The notes under the pieces were generated by a model. The model was not told the DNA's origin. It worked only from the letters and a program-made list of their open reading frames with translations, and searched no databases. Of a stretch of DNA of 64,000 nucleotides, positions 29,540-39,788 are shown piece after piece. Source of the stretch: Thermopolyspora flexuosa (GTDB lineage Bacteria; Actinomycetota; Actinomycetes; Streptosporangiales; Streptosporangiaceae); assembly GCF_006716785.1 (NCBI RefSeq), contig NZ_VFPQ01000001.1:2666001-2730000 (forward strand), written 5' to 3'. The first letter of the stretch is position 1. Each line of letters opens with the position of its first letter. The position numbers and the translations under genes are program-made.

Positions 29540-32500
29540 CGCCGTCCTCCCGGTAGCGCCGCACCAGCTCGCGCAGGGCCGGGCCGGTCGGGCGGCGGCC
29601 CGGGATGATGTCGCAGGTGGCGGCCTTGCTCTCCTGGATGTAGACGTTCGGGTCGAGCGCGAGCGGCAGCAGGTCGTTGGCGACGTCGCCGGTGACGAGC
29701 CCGTCGCCGCCCCAGCCCCAGTGGTACGGCAGGCCGACCTGGTGGACGATCCGCCCCTCGATGCGCAGCGGCCGCATGCGCTCGGTGACCAGCACCCGGG
29801 CCTCGATCGCGGTGCGTGAGGTGACGATCGTCGCCCAGCCGCCGTTGACCAGGCCGCGCTCGGCGGCGAGCTCCGGCGACACCTCGCAGAACAGCTCGGG
29901 CTGCAGCTCGGCGAGGTACGGCAGGGGCCGGCTCATGCCGCCCGCGGTGTGGTGCTCGGTGAGCCGGTAGGTGGTGAGCACGTACGGGAACCGGGGCGAG
30001 CGCGGCGGGTTGTACGGCGACTCGGGCCGCGGGTAGACGACCCGGGCCGGGTTGGCCTGCACGCCGTACAGCGGGTTGGCCACCGGGGACTCGTGCGGCT
30101 CGTAGTGGGTGGGCAGCGGCCCGTCGGCGAGCCCGAACGGGGCGTACAGCCAGCCCTTGCCGTCGGCCTGCATGATGAACGGGTCGGTGCCGGAGAGCGC
30201 CTGCTCGGCGCGGGCGCCCGGCGGCGGACGGTGGCCGGGCGGCTTGTCCGGCTCGCAGTCGGGCACGTCGCGGCCGGTCCAGCGGCCGGCGGCCGGGTCC
30301 CACCAGACGCACGCCTTGGCCTCGCTCCACGGGCGGCCGTCCGGGTCGGCGGAGGCCCGGTTGTAGAGGATGCGCCGGTTGGCGGGCCAGGCCCAGCCCC
30401 AGCCGGGGGCGATCCACGGGTCGGCGCCGCCGCGCGGCTCGCGGCGGGCGGGCCGGTTGACCTCCCCGGCGTAGCAGCCGCAGTAGATCCAGCAGCCGCA
30501 CCGGGTGGAGCCGTCGTCGCGCAGCTCGGTGTACGAGGCCAGGGCGCGGCCGTCCGGGCCGATGCCGCCGATCTCGCGCAGCACGGCCGCGGCGGACGGC
30601 TCGGCGTGCGGGCCCTCCTCCGGGTAGTCCCAGGCGAGCTCGCGTACCGGCCGGTCGATCTCGTCGTCCGTCATCCGGGCCTTGACGCGTTTGCCGAGGT
30701 GGTAGTAGAACCACAGGTCGCTTCGGCAGTCGCCGGGCGGGTCGACGGCCTTCTCCCGCCACTGCAGCAGCCGCTGGGTGTTGGTGAAGGTGCCCTCCTT
30801 CTCCACGTGGCTCGCGGCGGGCAGGAAGAACACCTCGGTGCCGATCTCCTCGGTGCGCATCTCGCCGGTGGCGATCTCGGGGCCGTCCTTCCAGAACGTG
30901 GCGGTCTCCACGAGGGTCAGGTCGCGGACGACGAGCCAGTCGAGGTTGGCCAGGCCGAACCGCTGGGCGCGGCCGCCGGAGGAGCCGACCGCCGGGTTCT
31001 CGCCGATCACGAAGTAGCCCTTGACCGTGCCGTCGATCTGGCCGAGCACGGTGGCGTAGTGGCCGTGGTCGCCGGTGAGCCGCGGCAGGTACCCGAAGCA
31101 GAAGTCGTTGTCCGCCGTGGCGGCCTCCCCCCACCAGGCCTTGAGCAGGCTCACCAGGTAGGCGCGTTTGCGGCCCCAGAACCCGGTGTCCGGCCCGGCG
31201 CTCGCCAGGTAGGCGTCCAGGGTCTCGTGCCGCCCGGCGTGCGGCATCGGCAGGTAGCCGGGGAGGATGTTGAACAGCGTCGGGATGTCGGTCGAGCCCT
31301 GGATGCTGGCGTGGCCGCGCAGCGCGAGGATGCCCCCGCCCGGGCGGCCGATGTTGCCGAGCAGCAGCTGCAGGATGGCGGCGGCGCGGATGAACTGGGC
31401 GCCGGTGGTGTGCTGGGTCCAGCCCACCGAGTACACCCACGCGGTGGTGCGGTCCCGTCCGGAGCAGGCGACGACCGTGTCGGCCAGCCGGGCGAACTCC
31501 GCCCGCGGGATGCCGCAGGCCCGCTCCACCAGCTCCGGGGTGTAGCGGGCGAAGTGCCGCTTGAGCACCTGAAACACGCACCGCGGATGGGTCAGCGTCG
31601 GATCGACGGCCGCCGCCGCGTCGGCCGCGGCACCGCCCGAGCCGTACGTCTCCGCCTCGGCCGTCTCGGCGTGCTCGCGCCCGCGCCCGGCCCCGGAGGC
31701 CCCGCCCGCCTCGCCCGGCGGCGGCGCGTCCGCCCGGTGCGCGTACGCCCAGCTCGCCGGGTCATAGGTACGGCCGGCCGGGTCGAACCCGGAGAACAGC
31801 CCGTCGAGGTCCTCGGTGTCGCGGAAGTCCTCCGACACCAGGTGGGCGGCGTTGGTGTAGTTGAGCACGTACTCGCGGAACTCGTGCCCGCCGGACAGCA
31901 CGTGGTTGATGAGCGCGCCGAGCAGCACGATGTCGGTGCCCGCCCGGATCGGCAGGTGGGCGTCGGCCATCGCGCTGGTGCGGGTGTAGCGCGGGTCGAT
32001 GTGGAACACCGTGGCGCCGCGCGCCTTCGCCTCCATCACCCACTGGAAGCCGACCGGGTGGCATTCGGCCATGTTCGACCCCTGGATGACGATGCAGTCG
32101 GCGTTCGCGAGGTCCTGCTGGAACGTGGTCGCGCCGCCGCGCCCGAAGCTGGTCCCCAGACCGGGGACGGTGGCGGAGTGTCATATGCGGGCCTGGTTCT
32201 CGATCTGGATCGCGCCGAGGGCGGTGTACAGCTTCTTCATCAGGTAGTTCTCTTCGTTGTCCAGCGTCGCCCCGCCCAGGCTCGCGATGCCGAGCGTGCG
32301 CCGCAGGACCCGTCCCTCGGCGTCGGTCTCCTGCCAGGTCCGCCGCCGGGTCGCCACCACCCGGTCGGCGATCATGTCCATCGCGGTCTCGAGGTCGAGG
32401 GTCTCCCACTCGGTCCCGTACGGCCTGCGGTACAGCACCGTGGTGCGCCTGCTCGGCCGGGTGACGAGCTGGCGGCTCGCCGCGCCCTTCGGGCAGAGCC

Positions 32501-32783
32501 GGCCGCGGGAGATCGGCGAGCCGGGGTCGCCCTCGATCTGGGTGACGCGCCCGTCCTTGACGTACACGAGCTGGCCGCAGCCCACCGCGCAGTACGGGCA
32601 GATCGACCGGGCGACGTGGTCGGCGTCCTCGGTGCGCGGGCGCAGCGCGTCGGTGTGCGCCGAACGGGCCGCCTCCGCCCGCGGGTCCTGGCCGAGCAGC
32701 TGCCGCAGCACCGGCCAGCGGCGGATGCGGGCGCCCGGCCGTCCGTCGCGGCCGGGGCCGGGGGGTCGCTCGCGTCGGCTCAT
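29532..32783 (-). CDS. fdhA: Selenocysteine-containing formate dehydrogenase catalytic subunit
   Basis: The frame is interrupted by one TGA at 32183-32181, which is read here as selenocysteine at residue 201 of a 1083-residue protein. Before it: a [4Fe-4S] site (ICPYCAVGCG...LCPKG), YLMKKLYTALG and IENQARI; right after it: HSATVPGLGTSFGRGG and QGSNMAECHPVGF. The order ARI-U-HS is exactly that of Sec/Cys formate dehydrogenases. Mo/W-bis-MGD regions follow (FHIDPRYTRTS; YVLNYTNAAHL; IGENPAVGS). A SECIS-like hairpin follows the UGA. No clear twin-arginine signal was seen. It oxidises formate to CO2. selA is at 6.3 kb. Confidence 0.93.
32152..32183 (-). promoter_or_regulatory. UGA (Sec) codon and SECIS-like hairpin of fdhA
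   Basis: The UGA occupies 32183-32181. Twelve bases later in the mRNA, GUCCCC (32168-32163) and GGGGAC (32157-32152) pair around the loop GGUCU, the same loop bases and spacing known from Escherichia coli fdhF. Confidence 0.88.
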
Positions 32784-32836
32784 GCGCGCTCCCCTGCCCC
32801 GGAGGCCGATCCATTCACCCCGCCTGCGCCGGATTC

Positions 32837-32848
32837 ATGTCCGGACAT
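32837..32848. promoter_or_regulatory. Perfect palindrome ATGTCCGGACAT between fdhA and gntR
   Basis: A 12-base palindrome in the 115-base divergent promoter region, well placed to be the operator of the GntR-type regulator and to control both directions. Confidence 0.5.
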
Positions 32849-32898
32849 TACGATTTCGCTGGCCTGATCGCATCCCCCATGACCGCCCGAGGAACACG

Positions 32899-33639
32899 AT
32901 GACCTCCGGACTCGAGTTCGACCTCGACCGGTCGAGCCCCGTGCCGCTCTACTTCCAGGTGGCCGAGCAGATCTCCGAGGCGATCCGGCGCGGCGATCTC
33001 GCTCCGGGCGCCCGGCTCGACAACGAGATCCGGCTCGCCGACCGGCTGGGTCTGTCGCGGCCCACGGTGCGCCAGGCGATCCAGTACCTGGTGGACAAGG
33101 GCCTGCTGGTGCGCAAGCGCGGCGTCGGCACCCAGGTGGTGCACGGCCAGGTCAGGCGCCCGGTCGAGCTCACCGGCCTGCACGACGACCTGCGCCGGGC
33201 CGGGCGGGAGCCGTCCACCCGGGTGCTGGAGATCACCACGGTGCCCGCGGACGAGCGGACCGCGGCCACCCTCGGCGTCCCGGCCGGGACCGAGGTGGTG
33301 CGCATGGAGCGGCTGCGGTACGCCCGCGGGGAGCCGATCGCCCTGCTGCGCAACTGGCTGCCCGCCGACCTACTCCCGCTCACCGCCGAGTCGCTGCAGC
33401 GGCGCGGCCTGTACGAGCTGCTGCGCGCGGCCGGGGTGCGGCTGCGGGTGGCGAACCAGCGGGTCGGCGCCCGGGCCGCCACCCCCACCGAGGCGCGGCT
33501 GCTGGAGGACCGCCGCGGCGCCCCGCTGATCACCATGGAACGCACCACGTACGACGACCGGGGCCGGGCGGTGGAGCACGGCTCGCACGTGTGCCGCGCC
33601 TCGCACTACTCGCTGGAGGTCACGCTCATCGAGCGCTGA
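32899..33639 (+). CDS. GntR-family regulator (HutC/UTRA type)
   Basis: A 246-residue protein with an N-terminal GntR winged helix (VPLYFQVAEQISEAI; LADRLGLSRPTVRQAIQYLVDKG) and a C-terminal UTRA ligand domain (RMERLRYARGEPIALLRNWLP; MERTTYDDRGRAVEHG). GAGGA precedes ATG 32899. Being divergent from fdhA with a palindrome in between, it may control formate dehydrogenase; the effector is unknown. Confidence 0.87.
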   Translation: MTSGLEFDLDRSSPVPLYFQVAEQISEAIRRGDLAPGARLDNEIRLADRLGLSRPTVRQAIQYLVDKGLLVRKRGVGTQVVHGQVRRPVELTGLHDDLRRAGREPSTRVLEITTVPADERTAATLGVPAGTEVVRMERLRYARGEPIALLRNWLPADLLPLTAESLQRRGLYELLRAAGVRLRVANQRVGARAATPTEARLLEDRRGAPLITMERTTYDDRGRAVEHGSHVCRASHYSLEVTLIER

Positions 33640-33649
33640 CCCCTGGCCG

Positions 33650-35305
33650 TCAGAGCGCGGCGCGGACCGCCGCCTGGGCCGCGTCGCGCAGCGCGGCGTG
33701 CACGGCCGCGTTCTGCGCCCGGTCGGTGCGGGCCTCCACGATGCGCAGCCCCTGGCCCCGGATCGCCTTGGGCAGGTCCTCGATCGACGCCAGCGGCGTG
33801 TACGGCGTGCCGGTCGCGGCGGCGAGGTACCCGATGTCCACCCCGTGCGGGGTGCCGAAGACCCGCTCGAACGGGCCGGTGAGCGCGGCCTGCGGCAGCA
33901 GCGAGAAGATGCCGCCGCCGTCGTTGTTCACCACGACCAGGCACAGGTCGGGCCGGGGCTCGCGCGGCCCGAGGATGAGCCCGTTCTGGTCGTGCAGCAG
34001 CGACAGGTCACCGAGCAGGGCGTACCCGGGGCCGTCGTGGGCGATCGCCGCGCCGATCGCGGTGGACACCAGGCCGTCGATGCCCGAGGCGCCGCGGTTC
34101 GCCATCACCCGCAGCCCGCGGCGGGGCCGCATCACCTGGTCGAGGTCGCGCACCGGCATCGAGGAGCCGCAGAACAGCAGCGAGCCGTTCGGCAGGCTCG
34201 CGGCGAGGTCCCGGGCGAGGCGGGGCTCGGTGAGCCCGCCGGCGTCGAGCACCCGGTCGATCGCGTCCCGCGCGACCGCCTCGGCACGCCGCCAGGAACG
34301 CAGCCAGCCGTCGCCGCCGGCCGCCACCGGGATCTCCACCGCCTGGGCGACCTGGGTCGCCGAGCGGGTGGGGTCGGGCCAGCGGGACAGGTCGGGCGCG
34401 ACCACGATGTGCTCCTCGGCCCGCTTGAGCCAGGACAGCAGCGGCCGGGACAGGCCGGGGCGGCCGAGCGTGACCACCACGTCGGGCCGGTGCGCCTCGG
34501 CGAACTCCGGCATGCCGAGCAGGAAGTGGTAGGTGGAGATCGCGTGGTCGCCGTACCGGCCGCCGCCGTGCGGCTCGGACAGCACCGGCCAGCCCGCCAT
34601 GCCGGCCGCGGCCACGTACCGGCGCACGTTGGTCGCGCCGTCGCCGACCACGAGCACGCCGCGCCGGGTCGCCGGCACGTGCAGCGCCGCGGACGGCGGG
34701 TACCTGCGCACCCGCACCCACGGGCCGGTGGCGTCGCCCTCGAGGGACTCGCACCAGCTGGTGTCGCCGTCGGGGATGAGCGGCTCGCGGAACGCGAGGT
34801 TGAGGTGGACCGGTCCCGGGTCGGCGGGACCGAGGGCGCGCTGGTAGGCGCGGGCGGCGAGCGACCGCCAGTACGCCACCTGGCCGGGGCGCTCCTCGGG
34901 CACCCCCACCTCGGCGAACCAGCGCACCGCCGAGCCGTACAGCTTGATCTGGTCGATCGTCTGGTTGGCGCCGGTGTCGCGCAGCTCCGGCGGGCGGTCC
35001 GCGGTGAGCAGCAGCAGCGGCACGTTGCTGTGGTGCGCCTCGATCACCGCCGGGTGCAGGTTCGCCGCGGCCGTGCCCGAGGTGCAGATCACCGCGACCG
35101 GGCGCTCGGAGCGCCGGGCGAGGCCGAGGGCGAGGAAGCCCGCGGACCGCTCGTCGATGCGCACGTGCATGCGCACCCGCGCGTCCTGGTGCGCGGCGAG
35201 CGCGAGCGGCGCCGAGCGGGACCCGGGGGCGAGCACCACGTCGGTCAGCCCGCACCGGGCGAGCTCGTCGATGAGGACGGTGGCGAGTGCGGTGGCCGGG
35301 TTCAC
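33650..35305 (-). CDS. menD: 2-succinyl-5-enolpyruvyl-6-hydroxy-3-cyclohexene-1-carboxylate synthase
   Basis: A 551-residue ThDP enzyme. Visible: VVLAPGSRSAPLALAA, RIDERSAGFLALGLAR (activating Glu), TSGTAAANLHPAVIEA, TADRPPELRDTGANQTI, and the ThDP/Mg motif GDLSLLHDQNGL. It joins isochorismate and 2-oxoglutarate in menaquinone synthesis. GTG 35305 follows GGGAGGGC. It is divergent from menE, sharing the 211-base gap 35306-35516. Confidence 0.94.
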   Translation of the reverse strand: MNPATALATVLIDELARCGLTDVVLAPGSRSAPLALAAHQDARVRMHVRIDERSAGFLALGLARRSERPVAVICTSGTAAANLHPAVIEAHHSNVPLLLLTADRPPELRDTGANQTIDQIKLYGSAVRWFAEVGVPEERPGQVAYWRSLAARAYQRALGPADPGPVHLNLAFREPLIPDGDTSWCESLEGDATGPWVRVRRYPPSAALHVPATRRGVLVVGDGATNVRRYVAAAGMAGWPVLSEPHGGGRYGDHAISTYHFLLGMPEFAEAHRPDVVVTLGRPGLSRPLLSWLKRAEEHIVVAPDLSRWPDPTRSATQVAQAVEIPVAAGGDGWLRSWRRAEAVARDAIDRVLDAGGLTEPRLARDLAASLPNGSLLFCGSSMPVRDLDQVMRPRRGLRVMANRGASGIDGLVSTAIGAAIAHDGPGYALLGDLSLLHDQNGLILGPREPRPDLCLVVVNNDGGGIFSLLPQAALTGPFERVFGTPHGVDIGYLAAATGTPYTPLASIEDLPKAIRGQGLRIVEARTDRAQNAAVHAALRDAAQAAVRAAL

Positions 35306-35516
35306 CCGCCCTCCCCGACCCTGCGGGCCGGCCGGAGGGCGACTCCTGGCGGACAGGGAGAAATCCGGCCCACGCTGGTTTTCCCCTCGCCCACGTGACC
35401 CTCCTTCGCCGATCGGCCCCTGCGCTCCCTTGCGCGCGGCTCGGCCCGGGGCGGCGCCCCGGCGTGCGCCGTTTCGCGTGCTTATGGCCGCGCCCGCTGG
35501 CACTAACCTTACGACC

Positions 35517-36752
35517 GTGTCGACCCGTCCCGTGCACGCCCTCCTACTCCCTGCGGGGGCGGAGCTGTTCGAGGCGGTCCGGCGGGCGCTGAGCGGCGAG
35601 GGCCCGGCCGTGCTGCCGCTCTCCCCCGACCTCCCGGCCCCGGCGCTGCGCTCCGCCCTCGAGACGCTGCGGCCCACCCATCTGGTCACCCCCGACGGGG
35701 TACGGCCCTGCCCGGACGGCGTGCCCGCGGACGAGGAGACCGCGGTGATCATCGCCACCTCGGGGTCGACCGGCCGCCCCAAGGGCGTGGAGCTGACCGC
35801 GGCGGCGCTGCGCGCCTCGGCCACCGCCTCGCTGCGCCGTATCGGCGCCCGCCCCGGCGACCGGTGGCTGTGCTGCGTGCCGGTGTCCCACATCTCCGGC
35901 ATGCAGGTGCTGGTGCGCTCCCTGGAGAGCGGCACCGATCCGGTCATCCACCCCCGGTTCTCCGCCGCGGACGTGCTCGAGGCGCTCGCCGCGGGCGGCA
36001 TCGACCACCTGTCGCTCGTCCCCACCCAGCTGCGCCGCCTGCTCGACGCGGCCGCGGACCGCGGCGGCCTGCCCGCGTTCCGCACCATCCTGCTCGGCGG
36101 CGCCGCCGCGTCCTCCCGGCTGCTCGAGGAGTGCGCCGGCCTCGCCGCGCCCGGCGCACGGGTGGTCACCACGTACGGCATGAGCGAGACGTGCGGCGGG
36201 TGCGTGTACGACGGCCGCCCCCTTTACAAAGTAGATCTGAAGGTGGGGGACGACGGGCGCATCCGCATCCGCGGGCCGGTGCTGTTCGCCGGCTACCGGC
36301 TGCGCCCCGACCTGACCGCCCGCTGCCTGGAGGACGGCTGGTTCGTCACCTCCGACATCGGCGAGCTCGACGGCGGGCGGCTGCGCGTGCTCGGCCGCGC
36401 CGACGACGTCATCATCACCGGCGGCCAGAAGGTGGTGGCGGGCGCGCTGGCCGCCCTGCTCGCCGAGCACCCGGCGATCGCCGACGTGGCCGTGGTGGGC
36501 CGGCCCGACCCCGAGTGGGGCGAGCGGGTGGTCGCCGTGGCGGTGCCCGCCGACCCGGCCGCGCCCCCGACCCTGGAGGAGATCCGCGCGTACTGCAAGC
36601 GGCGCCTGCCCGCCTACGCCGCCCCGCGCGACCTCGAGCTGGTGCCCGCCCTCCCCCAGCTCCCCAACGGCAAGCCCGACCTCGCCGCGCTGCGCCGCGG
36701 CGCCCTCCCCGAGCCGGTCGGCGCACCCCTGCAGGACCAGGCCGAACCCTGA
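35517..36752 (+). CDS. menE: o-Succinylbenzoate-CoA ligase
   Basis: A 411-residue AMP-binding enzyme, the short form usual in actinobacteria. The P-loop TSGSTGRPKG, TYGMSETCGG, ITGGQKVVAG hinge and the C-terminal catalytic Lys in NGKPDL are present. A TAACCT hexamer ends 8 bases before the GTG, so the mRNA is probably leaderless. Residues encoded at about 36228-36250 (RPLYKVDLKV) use AT-rich codons and differ from the usual PLDGVRVRV-like strand; this stretch contains the repeated TACAAAGTA motif. Confidence 0.91.
   Translation: MSTRPVHALLLPAGAELFEAVRRALSGEGPAVLPLSPDLPAPALRSALETLRPTHLVTPDGVRPCPDGVPADEETAVIIATSGSTGRPKGVELTAAALRASATASLRRIGARPGDRWLCCVPVSHISGMQVLVRSLESGTDPVIHPRFSAADVLEALAAGGIDHLSLVPTQLRRLLDAAADRGGLPAFRTILLGGAAASSRLLEECAGLAAPGARVVTTYGMSETCGGCVYDGRPLYKVDLKVGDDGRIRIRGPVLFAGYRLRPDLTARCLEDGWFVTSDIGELDGGRLRVLGRADDVIITGGQKVVAGALAALLAEHPAIADVAVVGRPDPEWGERVVAVAVPADPAAPPTLEEIRAYCKRRLPAYAAPRDLELVPALPQLPNGKPDLAALRRGALPEPVGAPLQDQAEP
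36235..36243. repeat. Copy 2 of dispersed TACAAAGTA motif, inside menE
   Basis: CCTTTACAAAGTAGATCT lies within the coding sequence; the bases around it are otherwise very GC-rich. Confidence 0.5.
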
Positions 36753-36931
36753 GGCTCTCTTTACGAGGAAGCGGGCATGATAACGCCGCGGCGCGACGCC
36801 CGGCCGGCCCCACGGCGAGCGCACGGGCCGAGCGCGCGCCGCGGGGGCGGGACGTTCCGGCCGGCGGCGGGGAACTGGACCACGTGCCGCCACGTCACAC
36901 CGATTGGACGAACCCAGGGGAGGACGCGCCG

Positions 36932-37291
36932 ATGAAACCGACCAGCAGGATGTGGATCTCCGCCGGCCTCACCGGCCTCATCCTCGCCGGAGGCGCGTCG
37001 ATCGCGGTCGCGGCCTCCGCCGCGCGCATCGACCGGGCGCAGCCGCAGCCCGCGGCCGAGACCGGGCAGGACGGCCGGCCGGCCGGGCCGTCCTCCGCCA
37101 GCCCGTCGCCCGGCTCGGCCAAGCGGGAGCGCCCCGCCGGGTCCGGCTCCGCGGCGACGGCGAGAGACTCCGTGGTCTCCCGCGTGATCACGGCCGATCC
37201 GGAGGCCGTGCTGCAGTACTGGACCGACGAGCGCATCCGCGAGGCCGGTCCGGCCCCCATGCCGGTGGTCGTCGTCGACCCGACCCAGTAG
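36932..37291 (+). CDS. Small exported or membrane-anchored protein of unknown function
   Basis: A 119-residue protein with a signal/anchor segment (MWISAGLTGLILAGGASIAVA), then a Pro/Ser/Gly-rich disordered region and a short C-terminal part with SRVITADPEAVLQYWTDERIREA, which may form a helix. ATG 36932 follows GGGGAGG. It is transcribed towards hrdB, 340 bases away. No family was recognised. Confidence 0.65.
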   Translation: MKPTSRMWISAGLTGLILAGGASIAVAASAARIDRAQPQPAAETGQDGRPAGPSSASPSPGSAKRERPAGSGSAATARDSVVSRVITADPEAVLQYWTDERIREAGPAPMPVVVVDPTQ

Positions 37292-37514
37292 CCGATCGGC
37301 GGGTCGATGGAGCAGGCCGGCTCGGCGGGACGAGCCGGCCGGATGTCAGGGCGCCCGACGGGTGCACGGGTGACGGCCGTGCCTCCTCCGGCGCCCGTTC
37401 CCCGTTTGGGCGGACGCGGCGGAGAACGCCGATACGCGTGGGCCGATGGGCCGGTACGGCCAAGCGAAGCCGATCAATGCGACAAATCGCACTAACCCCT
37501 CTCTTGGCGCAGTC

Positions 37515-37540
37515 GGGAACAATCTGCGCCGGAGGGCGTT
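37515..37540 (+). promoter_or_regulatory. Possible SigR-type promoter of the principal sigma gene
   Basis: GGGAAC, 17 bases, then GTT, 92 bases before the start codon. It resembles the GGGAAT-N18-GTT element through which SigR drives hrdB after thiol stress in Streptomyces coelicolor. The spacer is one base short. Confidence 0.4.
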
Positions 37541-37631
37541 ATTAACACTGGTGCCGCGAACACCGAGCCCTTGCAGTCACCCCACCCGATCACCCACCAC
37601 GACGGCTCCGTGACCCGGAGGAGGTGTCCTC

Positions 37632-39188
37632 ATGCCCCGATCTGCCGCGGCGACCTCGACCGGGCGTGCGACCGGCCCGACGACCCTCGGCGAACTCCTC
37701 GATCGCGGGCGAGCCCAGGGTCACCTTTCGCTGTCGGAGCTACGCGACGCGTTCACGCGGTCCGGCATCGACTCCGCCCAGGCCCGCTCCATACTACGCG
37801 AACTCGCCGAGGCGGGCGTCCGCCTCGCCACCGAGACCGAGAACACCGGCGCGGAGGCGCCAGAGATGACCGCCAACACCACCACGACCAGCAGGACCAG
37901 GACCACCGCCCGCCGTACCAAGGGGGCGGCGAAGTCCGCCACGACCACGCGGACCGGCGCGAAGTCCGCGGCGTCGGCGGGCGGCGCCGCCGTGCTCGCC
38001 GGCCACGCCAAGGCCGCGGGCGGCGGCCGGGGCAGGGCCCGCGCCGAGCGCGTCGCCGCCGTCGACGAGCGGTGGGCGCCGGGCGAGGCCGAGCTCGACG
38101 TCCTGGCCGACGACCTCGAGGCCGCCGACGAGGTAACCGCCGTCGACGCGCCGGCCGGTGCCGTGGACGGCGCCGTGACGGACGGGACCGTCACGGACGC
38201 GGTGGCCGAGGACGACGTGGTGGCCGAGGACGTGGCGGACGACGCCGGTGACGCCGAGGACCTCGACGACGACACCTCGGTCATGGGCGACTCGGTGCAC
38301 ACGTACCTGAAGTCGATCGGCCGCCGCACCCTGCTCACCGCCGAGCAGGAGGTCGATCTCGCCAAGCGCATCGAGGCCGGCCTGTACGCCGAGTACAAGC
38401 TGGAGAACGAGCCCGGCCTGTCCGAGGAGGACCGCGCGGACCTGGAGTGGATCGCCGAGGACGGCCGCCGCGCCAAGGACCACATGCTCGAGGCGAACCT
38501 GCGCCTGGTGGTCTCGGTGGCGAAGAAGTACACCGACCGCGGCATGTCGCTGCTCGACGTGGTGCAGGAGGGCAACCTCGGCCTGATCCGCGCCGTGGAG
38601 AAGTTCGACTACACCAAGGGCTACAAGTTCTCCACGTACGCGATGTGGTGGATCCGGCAGGCGATCCAGCGCGGCTTCGCGGACTCGGCGCGCACCATCC
38701 GGCTGCCCGTGCACGTGCTGGAGATGCTGTCCAAGCTGTCCCGCGTCGAGCGTGACATGCACCAGCAGCTCGGCCGCGAGCCCACTCCCGAGGAGCTCGC
38801 CGCGGTGCTCGACAAGACCCCCGACCAGATCGAGGAGCTGCTGCGCACCAGCCGGCAGCCGATCAGCCTCGACTCCACGATCGGGGAGGACGGCGAGACC
38901 CGGATCGGCGACCTCATCGAGGACGTCGACTCCCCCGAGGCCTCCGAGGTGGTGGACCGGCAGCTGCTCGCCGCCCAGCTCCGCGAGGTGCTCGACAACC
39001 TGTCCCCGCGCGAGGCCAAGATCATGTCGCTGCGGTTCGGCCTGCTCGACGGCAAGCCGCACACCCTCGACGAGATCGGCAAGCGGCTCGGGCTCACCCG
39101 GGAGCGCATCCGGCAGCTGGAGAAGGAGTCCCTGTCCAAGCTGCGCCACCCGAGCAACACCCGCCCGCTGCTCGACTGGGCGAGCTGA
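37632..39188 (+). CDS. hrdB: Principal RNA polymerase sigma factor (HrdB/SigA)
   Basis: A 518-residue group 1 sigma-70 factor. The N-terminal 200 residues hold a region 1.1-like helical segment and a Thr/Ala/Lys-rich then acidic linker; region 1.2 begins [13 protein letters not shown]. Region 2 has [20 protein letters not shown] and the core [15 protein letters not shown]; region 3 [10 protein letters not shown]; region 4.2 [22 protein letters not shown] 37632 follows GGAGGAGG. A perfect 14-bp hairpin terminates transcription right after the stop. Confidence 0.96.
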   Translation: MPRSAAATSTGRATGPTTLGELLDRGRAQGHLSLSELRDAFTRSGIDSAQARSILRELAEAGVRLATETENTGAEAPEMTANTTTTSRTRTTARRTKGAAKSATTTRTGAKSAASAGGAAVLAGHAKAAGGGRGRARAERVAAVDERWAPGEAELDVLADDLEAADEVTAVDAPAGAVDGAVTDGTVTDAVAEDDVVAEDVADDAGDAEDLDDDTSVMGDSVHTYLKSIGRRTLLTAEQEVDLAKRIEAGLYAEYKLENEPGLSEEDRADLEWIAEDGRRAKDHMLEANLRLVVSVAKKYTDRGMSLLDVVQEGNLGLIRAVEKFDYTKGYKFSTYAMWWIRQAIQRGFADSARTIRLPVHVLEMLSKLSRVERDMHQQLGREPTPEELAAVLDKTPDQIEELLRTSRQPISLDSTIGEDGETRIGDLIEDVDSPEASEVVDRQLLAAQLREVLDNLSPREAKIMSLRFGLLDGKPHTLDEIGKRLGLTRERIRQLEKESLSKLRHPSNTRPLLDWAS

Positions 39189-39202
39189 GCTTGAAAGGCA
39201 CA

Positions 39203-39235
39203 CCGCCCCGCCCGGGCCGTACCCGGGCGGGGCGG
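39203..39235 (+). terminator. Perfect 14-bp terminator hairpin after hrdB
   Basis: CCGCCCCGCCCGGG, loop CCGTA, CCCGGGCGGGGCGG, starting 15 bases after the hrdB stop. It is an I-shaped terminator without a T-run and may also serve the converging gene. Confidence 0.85.
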
Positions 39236-39259
39236 ACTCGTCCGTGGGGCCGTCTCCGG

Positions 39260-39661
39260 TCAGGCCGCCTTGGACGGGACCCGGCGCGGCAGGCGCGGGA
39301 TCCCGGTGAGGCGGTGCCGCTCGCGCCAGGTGCGCAGGCGGTCGACCTCCGCGGTCCACTTCGCGCCCGCGGGCGTGGCCTTGGCCTTGCGCCGCCGGAT
39401 GCGGTCGTCGTACGCCTTGGCGCCGAAGGTGGCGCGCTGGGCGGCCTCGGCCGCGCGCAGCGCCTCGGTGAGCGCCCGGTCAAGGGCGACGGCCGCGGCG
39501 TGCAGCTCCTCCAGGGGCCGCCGCTCCGCCTGCGCCCGGAGGAACTCCTCCTCGGCGCGCGCGACCTTCTCCAGCAGCTCCCCGTAGCCCTTCCCGACCT
39601 CCTGGTCGGCGTGGTAGCGGACCTCCGCCTCCCGGCTCACCCGCGGTCGGAAAAACGCCAT
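39260..39661 (-). CDS. Conserved-looking hypothetical protein, helical and highly charged
   Basis: A 133-residue protein, mostly predicted helix: EVGKGYGELLEKVARAEEEFLRAQAERRPLE (read as separate helices) and ALDRALTEALRAAEAAQRATF; the C-terminus is basic (DRIRRRKAKA; RTWRERHRL). No signal peptide. It converges with hrdB. Function unknown. Confidence 0.65.
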   Translation of the reverse strand: MAFFRPRVSREAEVRYHADQEVGKGYGELLEKVARAEEEFLRAQAERRPLEELHAAAVALDRALTEALRAAEAAQRATFGAKAYDDRIRRRKAKATPAGAKWTAEVDRLRTWRERHRLTGIPRLPRRVPSKAA

Positions 39662-39788
39662 CGTCAGCCCTTCCTCACCTGTCGTTCTCGCCCTCCGGCG
39701 ACGTCGTCGAAAGGTAGCGTACGCCGTCCGGAAAGCGGCCGTGTCATCCGGGCCGCCCCGGCTCCGGGCGGCCGTGCGGCGCGCCGCC

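Noticed and set aside
32175-32190. fdhA as two separate genes or a pseudogene
   Set aside because: The UGA sits exactly at the Sec position, is followed by a SECIS-like hairpin, and both parts are in the same frame without further disruptions.
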